Shown piece after piece: positions 13,238 through 24,000 of a stretch of 64,000 nt of DNA. Position numbers and translations under genes: made by a program. Source of the stretch: Acidaminococcus massiliensis (GTDB taxonomy: Bacteria > Bacillota > Negativicutes > Acidaminococcales > Acidaminococcaceae). The stretch is from contig NZ_LT608315.1 in the NCBI RefSeq assembly GCF_900095825.1, positions 2,533,567 through 2,597,566 on the forward strand, written 5' to 3'. The number at the start of each line of letters is the position of its first letter. Position 1 is the first letter of the stretch. Under the pieces are notes generated by a model, which saw nothing but the letters and a program-made list of their open reading frames with translations, was not told where the DNA came from and ran no database searches.

Positions 13238-15145
13238 ATGTTATTTACCACCACACAGGAACATGAAGAATTTCGTGCCAAAGTCCGCGGCTTTGCGGAA
13301 ACCAAGATCAAACCCATTGCGTTCATGCTGGACAAGGAAAATAAATTCCCTGACGAACAAGTCAAAGAAATGGGAGAACTGGGATGGATGGGCATCCCCT
13401 TCCCCAAAGAATATGGCGGTGCCGGGCTGGACTACATCAGCTACGCCATTGCCGTGGAAGAACTGGCCCGGGTGGACGGGGGCGCTGGTGTCATCCTGTC
13501 CGCCCATGTGTCCCTGGGGTCCTACCCCATCTTCGCTTTCGGCACCGAAGAACAGAAACGGAAATACCTGGTGCCCCTGGCTTCTGGGAAAAAGATCGGG
13601 GCGTTCGGCCTGACGGAACCCAATGCCGGTTCTGACGCTGGAGAAACGGAAACCACCGCAGAATTCGACGGGACCCACTGGATCCTCAACGGGAACAAGA
13701 TCTTCATCACCAACGCAGGGAAAGCCGATACCTATGTGGTGTTTGCCGTCACTGAACCGGGGAAAGGCACCCGGGGCATCAGCGCCTTCATCGTGGAAAA
13801 AGGTATGCCCGGCTTCACCTTCGGGGACCATTATGACAAACTGGGGATCCGTTCCTCCGCTACGGCAGAACTGATTTTCAACAATGTAAAACTGCCCAAA
13901 GAGAACCTGCTGGGCAAACGGGGCCAGGGCTTCAAGATTGCCATGGCTACCCTGGACGGCGGCCGGATCGGGATTGCAGCCCAGGCACTGGGGATTGCCC
14001 AGGGTGCCTATGAAGCAGCTCTGAACTATTCCAAGGAACGGATCCAGTTCAATGCCCCCATCTGCCAGAACCAGGGTGTTTCCTTCAAATTGGCAGATAT
14101 GGCCACCAAGCTCCGGGCGGCCCGGTTCCTGGTATACAGTGCTGCAGAACTGAAACAGGAACACCAGGATTACGGCATGGAAAGTGCCATGGCCAAGATG
14201 TACGCTTCCGATGCGGCAGTCTCTATCACCAATGATGCCCTCCAGATCTTCGGCGGCACCGGCTACCTGAAAGGCATGGATGTAGAACGGTTCTACCGGG
14301 ATGCCAAGATCACCACCATCTACGAAGGCACCAACGAAATCCAGCGGGTGGTCATCGCCTCCCACATTACGGATAAGATGTCCGTGGCCAAGCACGGGGG
14401 CGCTCCCAAACAGAATGCGGCCATCACCGGGGCCCGGAAGAAACAGATCTTCAAAGACGGAACTCCGGAAGAACAGGTGGCAGCCCTGGTGGAAGCCCTG
14501 AAGAACGACGGCTATGACTTTACCGTGGGCATCCCTCTGGATACTCCCATCTCCGATGCGGAACGGGTGGTCAGCGCCGGCAAGGGCATCGGGGAAAAAG
14601 CCAATATGAAGCTGATCGAAGACCTGGCCCGCCAGGCTGGGGCTGCGGTAGGTTCCTCCCGTCCTGTGGCGGAAACCCTCCAGTATGTGCCTATTGACCG
14701 GTATGTGGGCATGAGCGGCCAGAAGTTCAACGGCAACCTGTACATTGCCTGCGGCATCTCCGGTGCCGTCCAGCACCTGAAGGGCATCAAGAATGCCACC
14801 ACCATCGTGGCCATCAACATCAACGCCGGGGCCCCCATCTTCAAGAACTGCGACTACGGCATCGTAGGCGACGTGAAGGTGATCCTGCCGCTCCTGGCCA
14901 AGGCCCTGAACAACGGACAGCCTAAGAAGCCCGCTCCTCCCATGGTCAAGATGAAGAGACCTCTGATCCTGAAAGACATGCCGGAAGGCCGCTATGTCTG
15001 CAAGGGCTGCGGTTATGAATACAACCCGGATCTGGGCGACCCGGATGCGGATGTGAAGCCGGGAACCAAATTCCAGGATCTGCCGGAAGACTGGGTATGC
15101 CCGCTGTGCAACTCCGCCAAGACTGAATTCGTACCCGTAAAGTGA
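13238..15145 (+). CDS. Acyl-CoA dehydrogenase / EtfA FAD-domain / rubredoxin fusion
   Basis: The 635-residue protein has three parts. Residues 1-380 are an acyl-CoA dehydrogenase of the butyryl-CoA type: [13 protein letters not shown] and catalytic Glu363 in IYEGTNEIQ. Residues about 405-565 are the FAD-binding C-domain of electron-transfer flavoprotein alpha ([32 protein letters not shown]). Residues 585-635 are a rubredoxin with C588, C591, C621 and C624. ATG 13238 has AGAGGAGGT upstream; an in-frame ATG at 13181 has no RBS. Electrons from an acyl-CoA could pass inside the chain from FAD through the EtfA-like FAD to the Fe site. The next gene, 16 bases away, is a flavodiiron protein that normally takes electrons from rubredoxin. 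Confidence 0.95.
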   Translation: MLFTTTQEHEEFRAKVRGFAETKIKPIAFMLDKENKFPDEQVKEMGELGWMGIPFPKEYGGAGLDYISYAIAVEELARVDGGAGVILSAHVSLGSYPIFAFGTEEQKRKYLVPLASGKKIGAFGLTEPNAGSDAGETETTAEFDGTHWILNGNKIFITNAGKADTYVVFAVTEPGKGTRGISAFIVEKGMPGFTFGDHYDKLGIRSSATAELIFNNVKLPKENLLGKRGQGFKIAMATLDGGRIGIAAQALGIAQGAYEAALNYSKERIQFNAPICQNQGVSFKLADMATKLRAARFLVYSAAELKQEHQDYGMESAMAKMYASDAAVSITNDALQIFGGTGYLKGMDVERFYRDAKITTIYEGTNEIQRVVIASHITDKMSVAKHGGAPKQNAAITGARKKQIFKDGTPEEQVAALVEALKNDGYDFTVGIPLDTPISDAERVVSAGKGIGEKANMKLIEDLARQAGAAVGSSRPVAETLQYVPIDRYVGMSGQKFNGNLYIACGISGAVQHLKGIKNATTIVAININAGAPIFKNCDYGIVGDVKVILPLLAKALNNGQPKKPAPPMVKMKRPLILKDMPEGRYVCKGCGYEYNPDLGDPDADVKPGTKFQDLPEDWVCPLCNSAKTEFVPVK

Positions 15146-15161
15146 GAAAAGGAGCATAACT

Positions 15162-16373
15162 ATGGAATGTGTAAGAAAATTAACCAATGACTTATACTGG
15201 GTAGGGGCGGATGACCGCCGGCTGGCACTGTTTGAAAATATCCATCCCATCCCCCGGGGCGTTTCCTACAACTCCTATCTGCTACTGGACGAAAAGACCG
15301 TGCTGTTCGATACCGCGGACTGGTCCGTGTGCAAGCAGTTCCTGGAAAACGTGGAAGGAGTCCTGAAAGGCCGGAAGCTGGACTACCTGATCATCAACCA
15401 TGTGGAACCGGACCATGCGGCTTCCATCGAAGAAGTGCTGCTCCGCCACCCGGAAACCACCGTGATCAGCAATGAACAGGCCTTCACCCTGATGGATCAG
15501 TTCGGCTACCGGGTGGAAGGGGAAAAACAGATTGTGGTGAAAGAGGGCGACACCCAGAAATTCGGGAAGCACACCATCGCTTTTGTGGCCGCTCCCATGG
15601 TCCACTGGCCGGAAGCCATGGTCTCCTTCGACCTGACCACCGGCACCCTGTTCTCCGCCGATGCCTTCGGTTCCTTCGGAGCCCTGGGCGGCCGGATCTT
15701 CAACGACGAAGTGGACTTCGACCGGGACTGGCTGGATGATGCCCGCCGGTACTACACCAACATCGTGGGGAAATACGGGCCCTTCGTCATGGACCTCCTG
15801 GGCAAAGCCAGCCAGCTGGACATCAAGATGATCTGCCCGCTCCACGGGCCGGTATGGCGGAACAACATCAAATACATCGTGGACAAGTACATCCACTGGG
15901 CCACTTATGAACCGGAAGAAAAAGGCGTGCTGCTGGTCTATGCCTCCATGTACGGCAATACGGAGAGCACCGCTTCCGTCCTGGCAGCCAAACTGGCAGA
16001 AAAGGGCATGACCAATATCCATATGTACGATGTTTCCAAAACGGACATTTCCTACCTGATTTCCGATGCCTTCAAATACAGCCATCTGGTGCTGGCTTCC
16101 GTGACCTACAACCTGGGGATCTATCCCAAGATGCTGAACTTCCTGGAAGACATGAAGGCCCTGAACCTGCAGAAACGGATCGTAGGGATCATCGAAAACG
16201 GATCCTGGGCCTGCACCGTAGGCGGTCTCATGACAGAATTCCTGGAAAACAACATGAAGGCCATGACCGTCCTCCAGGACGGAGTGACCATCAACTCCCG
16301 GATGACCGGAGGCCAAGAACGGAGCATGAACGATCTGGTAGATGCAATCTTGAATTCCATGAAAGAAGCGTAA
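15162..16373 (+). CDS. Flavodiiron protein (FprA / rubredoxin:oxygen oxidoreductase)
   Basis: The 403-residue protein has a metallo-beta-lactamase-like diiron domain (H80, E82, D84, H85 in NHVEPDH; H148, D167, H228 as further ligands) and a flavodoxin domain from about residue 255 (VYASMYGNTESTA). Family members reduce O2 to water, or NO to N2O, with electrons from rubredoxin. GAAAAGGAG precedes ATG 15162. It is cotranscribed with the rubredoxin-bearing dehydrogenase. All metal ligands are present. NO reductase activity is an alternative. Confidence 0.95.
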   Translation: MECVRKLTNDLYWVGADDRRLALFENIHPIPRGVSYNSYLLLDEKTVLFDTADWSVCKQFLENVEGVLKGRKLDYLIINHVEPDHAASIEEVLLRHPETTVISNEQAFTLMDQFGYRVEGEKQIVVKEGDTQKFGKHTIAFVAAPMVHWPEAMVSFDLTTGTLFSADAFGSFGALGGRIFNDEVDFDRDWLDDARRYYTNIVGKYGPFVMDLLGKASQLDIKMICPLHGPVWRNNIKYIVDKYIHWATYEPEEKGVLLVYASMYGNTESTASVLAAKLAEKGMTNIHMYDVSKTDISYLISDAFKYSHLVLASVTYNLGIYPKMLNFLEDMKALNLQKRIVGIIENGSWACTVGGLMTEFLENNMKAMTVLQDGVTINSRMTGGQERSMNDLVDAILNSMKEA

Positions 16374-16381
16374 AAAAATAG

Positions 16382-16416
16382 GTGGCTGTTGCGCAAGCAG
16401 CAGCCACTTTTTCTTT
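16382..16416 (+). terminator. Intrinsic terminator after the flavodiiron gene
   Basis: GTGGCTGTTGC / GCAGCAGCCAC (one G-T pair) with loop GCAA and TTTTTCTTT. Confidence 0.9.
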
Positions 16417-16493
16417 ACGGATAACTATTCTATATGATATAATTTTCTTATTGTTTTGTATCTTCATATCTTTGTTTACTGAAAGGAGACGGT

Positions 16494-17960
16494 ATGCGTC
16501 ATTTTGCTTCTCTGAAATCCCCTTTGCTCCTGGCTGCTCTGGCAGCTTCTCTTTCCCTTCCATTGCCCGCCGCGGCAGAAAAGGGAGCTGAGATCTATTC
16601 CCATGAACATCGGGAATCCCACACCACCACCCGGACAGAATCTTCCACCCACACTTCTTCTTCCACCACATCCACCCATTCCAGCAGCAGCGTCAGCTTG
16701 GACAAAGAAGGCTCTGCAGAGATCCTGGGCAACATCCTAGTTCCCAATCCCCATCGGAAAGTGCCCCAGTTGGACCGGATCTCCCGGCAGGCTTCCCTGA
16801 CACCGGTCTTTGCCGGCAGGGACCAGCAGGGGCGCTGGGGCCTTTGGGACAGCCAGGGCCGTCAGCTACTGGCACCCCATTTCAAAAAGCTGGAAGCTGG
16901 CAAAAACGGATCGATCATGGCTTGGGAAGACAAAAAAGCGCCTCGGTACTTGACCCGGGACGGCCAGCCGGCCCAGGACCCTGCCTCTCTTGAAGGGCTC
17001 TATCCCTTCAAGGAAAAGGGGCGCTGGGGATTCCAGGATGCCTCCGGAAAAACTGTCCTGGCCCCAGTCTACCAAGCCGTGCTCACGGGATTCAGTGAAG
17101 GCATCGCTTTTGTGAAAAACAGCAAGGGCAGGACCGTAGCCATCGATACCCAGGGCAAAGAGCTTTTTGCCGCTCCCTATGATCATGTCTTCCCTTTCCA
17201 GGACGGCCTGGCAGAGACCCGGCGCAAAGTCCGTTCCTTCAACTGGGCCAGTGCCGTCGGAGCAGCCCTGGGCTCCGCCCTGTGGGACACCAGTGTATAC
17301 GATCCAGAAGCACCCCTGAGCCTGACTTGGGACGGGGTGAAACGGGGCTATATCGACCGGTCCGGCCAAATCATCATCGATGACCGGAACGATTCTGTAT
17401 TCCCCATGACTCCCTGGGGCACTTTCGTGAAAGACAAGGGAGAGCTGTGGTTCGCCAACCGGCAGGGAAAGATCCTGTTCGGGCCGGGGAAATATGACCT
17501 CAACGGCGGCGGCCTGGACGAAGCAGAAGGGCTGGGGGCCATCCAGGACAAAACCAGCGGGAAATACGGTGTAGTGGATCTCAGCGATGGTTCCCTGCGC
17601 CTGCCCTTTGCCTGGGATGGCATCCAATTCCTGGGCGGTCAGCGGATGCTGGTCAAAGAAGGGTCCTCCACCCGGCTGGTTTCCGAAACCAGCGGCCAAG
17701 TGCTCAAAATCTGGCAGGATCCGGTAACGGTCATTCCCTACGGGGCTGGTGCCGAAGTTACCTGGATCCAGGAGGGAAAGAGCTTTCGTCTGATGGACCG
17801 GGAAGGAAGCTTGCTCCCGGTCCGGATCCCGGCAGAAGTGACCCAAGCGGCCTCCTTCCAGGGCAAGACAGCTCCTGTCAAAGGAAAACAAGGCTGGGGC
17901 CTGATGGATGCCCAAGGGAATTGGCTGGTCCAAGGACTGAAAGAAATCAAAGTTTTATAG
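16494..17960 (+). CDS. Exported WG-repeat protein
   Basis: The 488-residue protein has a signal peptide (LLLAALAASLSLPLPAAA, cleavage near residue 28), then a low-complexity Ser/Thr/His segment (about residues 37-70), then WG repeats: RWGLWDSQGRQLLAPHF and RWGFQDASGKTVLAPVY are clear, and weaker ones follow to KQGWGLMDAQGNWLV at the C-terminus. WG repeats form surface beta-modules of unknown ligand. GAAAGGAG precedes ATG 16494. The His-rich spacer might bind metal. The gene is monocistronic with a terminator shared with the adhesin gene. Confidence 0.85.
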   Translation: MRHFASLKSPLLLAALAASLSLPLPAAAEKGAEIYSHEHRESHTTTRTESSTHTSSSTTSTHSSSSVSLDKEGSAEILGNILVPNPHRKVPQLDRISRQASLTPVFAGRDQQGRWGLWDSQGRQLLAPHFKKLEAGKNGSIMAWEDKKAPRYLTRDGQPAQDPASLEGLYPFKEKGRWGFQDASGKTVLAPVYQAVLTGFSEGIAFVKNSKGRTVAIDTQGKELFAAPYDHVFPFQDGLAETRRKVRSFNWASAVGAALGSALWDTSVYDPEAPLSLTWDGVKRGYIDRSGQIIIDDRNDSVFPMTPWGTFVKDKGELWFANRQGKILFGPGKYDLNGGGLDEAEGLGAIQDKTSGKYGVVDLSDGSLRLPFAWDGIQFLGGQRMLVKEGSSTRLVSETSGQVLKIWQDPVTVIPYGAGAEVTWIQEGKSFRLMDREGSLLPVRIPAEVTQAASFQGKTAPVKGKQGWGLMDAQGNWLVQGLKEIKVL

Positions 17961-17963
17961 GAA

Positions 17964-18004
17964 CAGGAGGTGCTGCGCATTCCGCGCAGCACCTCCTGCT
18001 TTTT
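17964..18004. terminator. Terminator between the WG protein and adhesin 1
   Basis: CAGGAGGTGCTGCGC / GCGCAGCACCTCCTG is followed by CTTTTT on the plus strand. It lies between convergent genes. Confidence 0.85.
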
Positions 18005-21000
18005 ACTTGCCATGATGTTTCTTGCTGTCTTCCACGGTCCGCACCCGTTCGATGGTAGGGTTCCCGTGTTTGTCTTTTTCGATCACATCGATGCGGATGT
18101 ACTTCAGTTCTCCGTCGAACTCCTTCACCAATCTGCCCAAGGTTCCGTCCTGGTTCAATTCCGGATTGGATGCGGCACCGGCCATGATGGCACGATACAG
18201 GAGAGCAGCGAATTCATACCGGGTCATCATCCGATCCCCTTTGAATTCTCCATCTTCGTACCCTTCGATGATCCCAGCCCGGGCCAGTTTCATCACGTAG
18301 TCATAAGCCCAGTGGTTTTCCGGGATATCCGGGAACAGGGCATCTTTGTCCACCGCCATCACCGTTTTTCCTGCCAGCTGGTTCATCAGGGTCTTCAGCT
18401 GCTGCATCTCTCCATCCTGCCGGGCTACCAGGGCCTTCAAATCCCGGATTTCCTTGGCCATGGCCACCCGGCTATTGGATACATGGTTGTGCTGGCCGAT
18501 CTTGAAGGTGGCCCCCACATTCACCATGTTCTCTCCCCCGCCGGTACTGCCGCCGATGCTGAACATCACATCTTCGTTGGGCCGGTAGAAGGCTCCCAGG
18601 GCCACAGCATTGGCTCCGCTGTAGTTCCCGGCCCCCACCGCAAAGTCCAGCTTGTCGTCCGGGTCGAAATCCAGAGGATGGAGGGCGGCCAGGGCGGCTG
18701 AATTGGCCCCCACCCGGTCCACCCGGCTTCCCAGTTTGTCCAGGCTGCTGCCCAGCTGGTTGATGGCCCGGCCGGTCTGCTGGAGCTGGCTCACGTTCAC
18801 CGCATCCGTCGGTGCCGTCCCCGGTGCCACATTGTGGATCTGGTTGCCGCCCATATCCACCTTGCCGTCCTGGACCGTAATATTCCGGTTGGAATCCCCG
18901 GTCTTCACGGTCAGGCCGCTGTTGTTGATGGTCGTGTTGCCTGTCGTGACGCTGGTAAGGCCCGTCAGGTCCTTGGCCAGGCGCACATTCAGGGTATTGT
19001 CGTCCCCTTTCACGATGCCGATGTTGTCGGCGCTGCTGACTTCTTTGGCACCGCCCTTCAGGTTCAGTGTCTCACCCAGGCCCACTTTCACTTCCTGGCC
19101 GTCATCCCCTTGGAATTTCCGGCCGCTGTTGACCTTGTCGCTGACGGTCTTCAGCTGGTCTTCCGTGGCGGCCCGACCGTTCTGGATGTGCTCTCCATCC
19201 CATTTCCGATTATCCAGACCGTTCAGATAGTTTCCTTTTTCAGGGTTGCCATCAGCCACGTCGTTCCCCTGCTGGCCCAGGGTCAGGGCGCCGTCACCAG
19301 ATCCGATGATTACCTGGCCATTGGAGCCATGGATGGCAACCTGCTTATTGGGATCGTCGCCCAAGGTGATGTCATCATTCAGGTTCACCGTGTGGTCATC
19401 CTTCACGGTGATATTCTTGCCGCTCTTGGCCTCAGAAGCCTTTGCTTCATTCTTAGCCAGCTGCTTCACATCTCCGATGCTGGCCGCATTGTTGTCGCCG
19501 GCCTCCGCATATTGCTTGCCGTCGATGCCGCTGGCGATGTTGGTGATCTGCTTGGCCCCGCCGTTGACGCCTTTATCATTGATAGTAATATCCCCAACTT
19601 TGACTTCATTGGTATTTACACCATTTTTGTCGATGGTGGTATTCCCGGCCTTGATGCTGCCTTCCTTACCTAGGTCCACATCCTTCTTCAGGGATACTTC
19701 CAGGGCATCTCCTTTCACCTTGGTTTCTATGTTCTTCCCATCGCCCTTGACGGTAACCGTCTGGCCCAAATCCTTCTTCACGGTGCCGCCCGCTTCGTCA
19801 GACAGGCCGAAACCGCCTTTGTCCTTACTGGAAATGTCCGTGATGGCTTGGCTCAGCTGGCCTTCCGTGGCGGCCCGGTTTTCTACCACATTGTCTTTAT
19901 CCCACTTGGTGTTATCCAGACCAGTGATATAGTTGCCGTTGGCCGGGTTCTTTGTATCAGAATTAGTCTGTCCGCCAATGGCGATCTTCTTGTCACCGCC
20001 CACCGTAACCTTCGTAAAGTCCGGCGTATCGGTCATGACGATTTCCAAGCCATCTTTGGCTGCATTCTGTCGGACGCCCAGGTTCTTGGTGGAGGCATTC
20101 TTCAATGCATCTGCATCCGTAATGCCGCCTTTGATGGATAGGATGGTATTCAGTTTCCGGACTACTTCCTGTCCGTCGTTGCCCACGAATTTCAGGCCGT
20201 CGTCCAAGGTGGCCACGGTCTGGGGATCCTGGCCATTCTTGTCGGTATAGACAATACGGGTAATATCCGTTCCGGCAAGATTCTCCTTGCCGGTCTTGCC
20301 GTCTTCGCCCTTCTGTCCTTTTTCCGTTTTGATGATGGTGGTGCTGTACCCTTGTTTGCCGTCAGTCCCCGGTACGCCATCTTTGCCGGTCAGGCCAAGA
20401 GTGCCTTCCTGGCCGTCCGTACCATCTTTGCCCAAAGCCAGCTTGTCGTTGAGCTTGATATTGTAAGTCATCAGGCCATCGCTGTCTTTTTTGGCCGCAA
20501 TCATCAGGTTGCCATTCTGGGTATCATATTCCCCGTAGGCATTGGCTCCTGGTTCAGCTACTGCCGGATCGGATTTGTCGTTGACCGTGACCACGGTACG
20601 CTTGCCGGCGGCCGTAGCGGCGTTGTTGATGGCTTCGCTGACTTTGGCCAGCTGATCTTCCGTAGCAGCCCGGCCGCTGACATAATCTGGATCCGTTACA
20701 CTCCAGTCCTTATTGGACAGACCAATCGTATAGCTGCCATCAACAGGCTGGTTGCCCTTGTTGGTGATCAGTTCCGTATTGGTGAAATGGCCGATCTTGG
20801 CGTCACCGGCCTGCAGGGTCCCATCATCCAAATCAACATGTTTGGCCAGCTGGATGTAGAGTTTGCCGTTGTCATCCTTCGTCACACCGATATTGGCGTC
20901 CGTCAGCTCGCCCTGGGCTTTGCCCACGATGTCCAGCCGTTCATTGAGTTTCTTGGCGATGACTTTTGTATCATCATCCTGGCCGTCATCCCCGGCAAAC

Positions 21001-24000
21001 TTCAGGCCGTCATCCAGTGTGGCTACCGTATGAGTATCCTTCCCGTCGGTGCCGTCCTGGCCGTTCTGATAAACAATACGAGTGATGTCCTTGCCGTCCA
21101 CTCCCGGTTTGCCATTCTTTCCGTCTGCCCCAGGCTGGCCTTTTTCGGTGCGGATGAAGGTGGTGGTGATGCCATCAACACCGTCTTTGCCGTTGATGCC
21201 GATGTACCCATCCTTGCCGTCTTTCCCAGCTTTACCTTCCTGGCCTACCACCACGCTGTCCGCGGAAATATTCTTGTCCATGAGCACATGGATGGTGGTG
21301 TTGCCGTCTGCATCCTGTTCCACAGAAGTCAGCAGGTTCTGTCCGGAGTATTTATCCAGTGTTTTATCCCCAGCACCGGTGATGTTGATGGTGCTGCCCA
21401 GCTGGTTGGTCACCGGGTTGGAGCCGGTATCGGCCGCTTTCTGATTGGCCCCGAACTTGAGGCCCTGGCCCAGTCCTTCGAAACCGCCGATGGTGATGTC
21501 GCTGGCATCCGTCCCGTCCGCATTCTGGACCTTCAGGGTCACCGTGCCGGTTTTCGTATCAACCATGTACTTTCCAGCAGAACCAGCCGCCGGGTTCTGC
21601 ACCAGATGGAGGTCGTGTTTCAGTACATTGCCCAGGTCAACTGTGATCTTCTGATGATTTCCCTGGTCATCCACGTCATTCCGGGTCAGTTCCAGGGTCT
21701 TGCCGTCATCGCTTACCGTACCATCCGTGATGTAGTAGTCGTGGAGGCCGTCAATGTGCACGTCCGTGCCATTCTGACGGGTCAGTGTGATGCTGCCCTT
21801 ACCGTCCTTTTTCTGGGTATCCGTGCCTTCTCCATTGTAGGTTACAGCGCCTCCGGATACGTAGACATCGCCCTTCACCGTGCCATTCTTGATTTCATCG
21901 GCCACAGCCTGGAGCTGGTCTTCCGTAGCCGCCCGACCGCTCTGGATTTTTTTGCTGTCCCAGTTGGTGTTCTTCAGTCCAGTGATGTAATAATCGTCAT
22001 TGGAGTTGGCACTTTCCGTACCATCCGCATTCTTGCCGCTCTGGATCCCGATCACGATACCGCCGCTGTAGGTGTCACCGGTCTTGGTACCGCCCACCCG
22101 GACCGTATTGAACCGCACATCGTCGGCGGTAGCAATGGTCACCGTATCTCCGGTGCCTCCCAGTTCGATGTTCTGGCCGGCCGCAAGGTTCACCACCCGG
22201 CTGGTGGGTGTAACGTCCTTCCGTTTGGTGCCGTCCACATCCAGCTCCCAGCCTTTGTTCACCGTATCGATCACCGGCTGGACAGTGGTGTTGGCGATGT
22301 TCTTCACGTCGCCGATATTGGCCCCGTTGGTCAGGGTATTGTAGGTAGGCTTTTTATCAGCGTCAGTGCCATCGGAACCGCTGCCCATGTTCTTGACCTG
22401 GTTGCCACCGAAGGAAATCTGGTCCCCGTTGATGACCACATTCTTGGTTTCATCATTGGCGTCGTTGGTAATCGTAATGCCGCCGTCGTTCTGGACGGTC
22501 TTGCCGGTGGTGACAGAGTTCAGGTCCTTGAGGTCCTTGGCCAGTTTCACCGTCAGGGTATCGGTGCCGTTGGAGACCACACCGATGTTGCCGTCGGTGA
22601 GGCTGTCCTTATTGGTCACACCACCATTGATGGTGGTCTTCTGGTTCAGGGTCCGGGCAAAGCCGGTGCTGTCAGCCGTGCCGTCTGCCTTGATGTCACC
22701 GGCGTAGATCTGGCCGTCATCCAGGGTGGCCAGTTCATAGGTATGGCCCTGGCCGTCCTTATAGTGGAGACGGGTAGCTTGGGTGACATTGTCGGCGGAA
22801 GTGATGTTCTGGCTGTCCGTCAGGGTCTTGTCCCCGTAATGAACATTGGTATCCGCCTTGGCCTCCTTGCCATCCTTGTCCGTGAGATCTGGATTGCCGG
22901 CAAAGATCACATCGCCGGTGGTGACCGACGTAAAGGTGGTTTTTTCATCCATGAGGATGGAGATATCCCCGTTTTCCGCAATCCGGGTGGTCAGGTTAAC
23001 GGTGCTGTAGCTGTGGTTAGCCGCTTCATCGCTGGCCTTGATGGCAATGGTATCCCCCAGTTTCCGGCTGACCACTTTGTAGCCCTTGTAGTTGTCCGTA
23101 GTATTGGAAGCATCCTTGGTGTTGGTGGTGAAGCCGAGGCCTGCCGCTTTCAGCTGGGCCACGTTCACCGCATCCGTATCCAGGGAACCGGCCGCCACAC
23201 CGGTAATCTGACGGGTCAGCAGGCTGCCTTCCGTGTCGTTGCCGATGGCAATGGCGTTGGCCTTGGAAACCCAGGCTGCAGAAGTCTCTGTAGCGGCCTC
23301 CCCGGTCAATACATCGTAGCCCTTGGAACCGCTGGAGCGGTTGGCCAGAGCCCCGCTGCCCAGAGCCACGCTGTCAGCCAGTTTGGCCTGTGCGCCATTG
23401 CCAATAGCGGCAGCGTTGGTGGCTGTTTCGTCTACTATACCGCCCAAAGCAGCCAATGAATTTTCTGCCGCAGCCATGGAGTTTTCCCCGAAAGCCAGGG
23501 AATTTTTCCCGCTGGCGGTAGAATCACTGCCAAACGCCGTGGCACTTTCTCCGCTGGCAAGGGTCCGTTCCCCAAAAGCAGTGGCATAGGTGCCGCTGGC
23601 TGCGGTACCGATTTTGGACGTGGTCCCGTCCCCATTGTCAACGACTTTGTCCCCGCCGCCCCAGGCCGTGGCATACTGGCCGGTGGCCTGGTTCTTGTTG
23701 CCAAAAGCCGTAGCACCGATCTGGGTTGCCTGGGTCAGATTGCCGAAAGCTGTAGCGTTCTGTCCGGAAGCCAGGGTATCGATGCCAAAAGCCGTGGCGT
23801 TGGACTGGGTGGCTTGGGTCCGCTGGCCAAAGGCTGTGGCCCGTTTTTCCGTTGCCTTAGTTCCTTGCCCAAAGGCAGTGGCATTGCTGCCGCTGGCTGC
23901 GGTCCGTTCACCGAAGGACACCGCATTGTCACCGCTGGCTGCATTGTTGGCCGGTTCTGCCGTGGTATCCGTCTGCTGCCCGCCAAAGGCCAGGGCATAG

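Noticed and set aside
13241-15250. Minus-strand open frame of 669 codons opposite the dehydrogenase fusion
   Set aside because: Shadow frame; the plus strand has all catalytic and cysteine motifs.
20352-23459. Plus-strand open frame of 1035 codons opposite adhesin 1
   Set aside because: Same reason: antisense shadow of a repetitive coding sequence.
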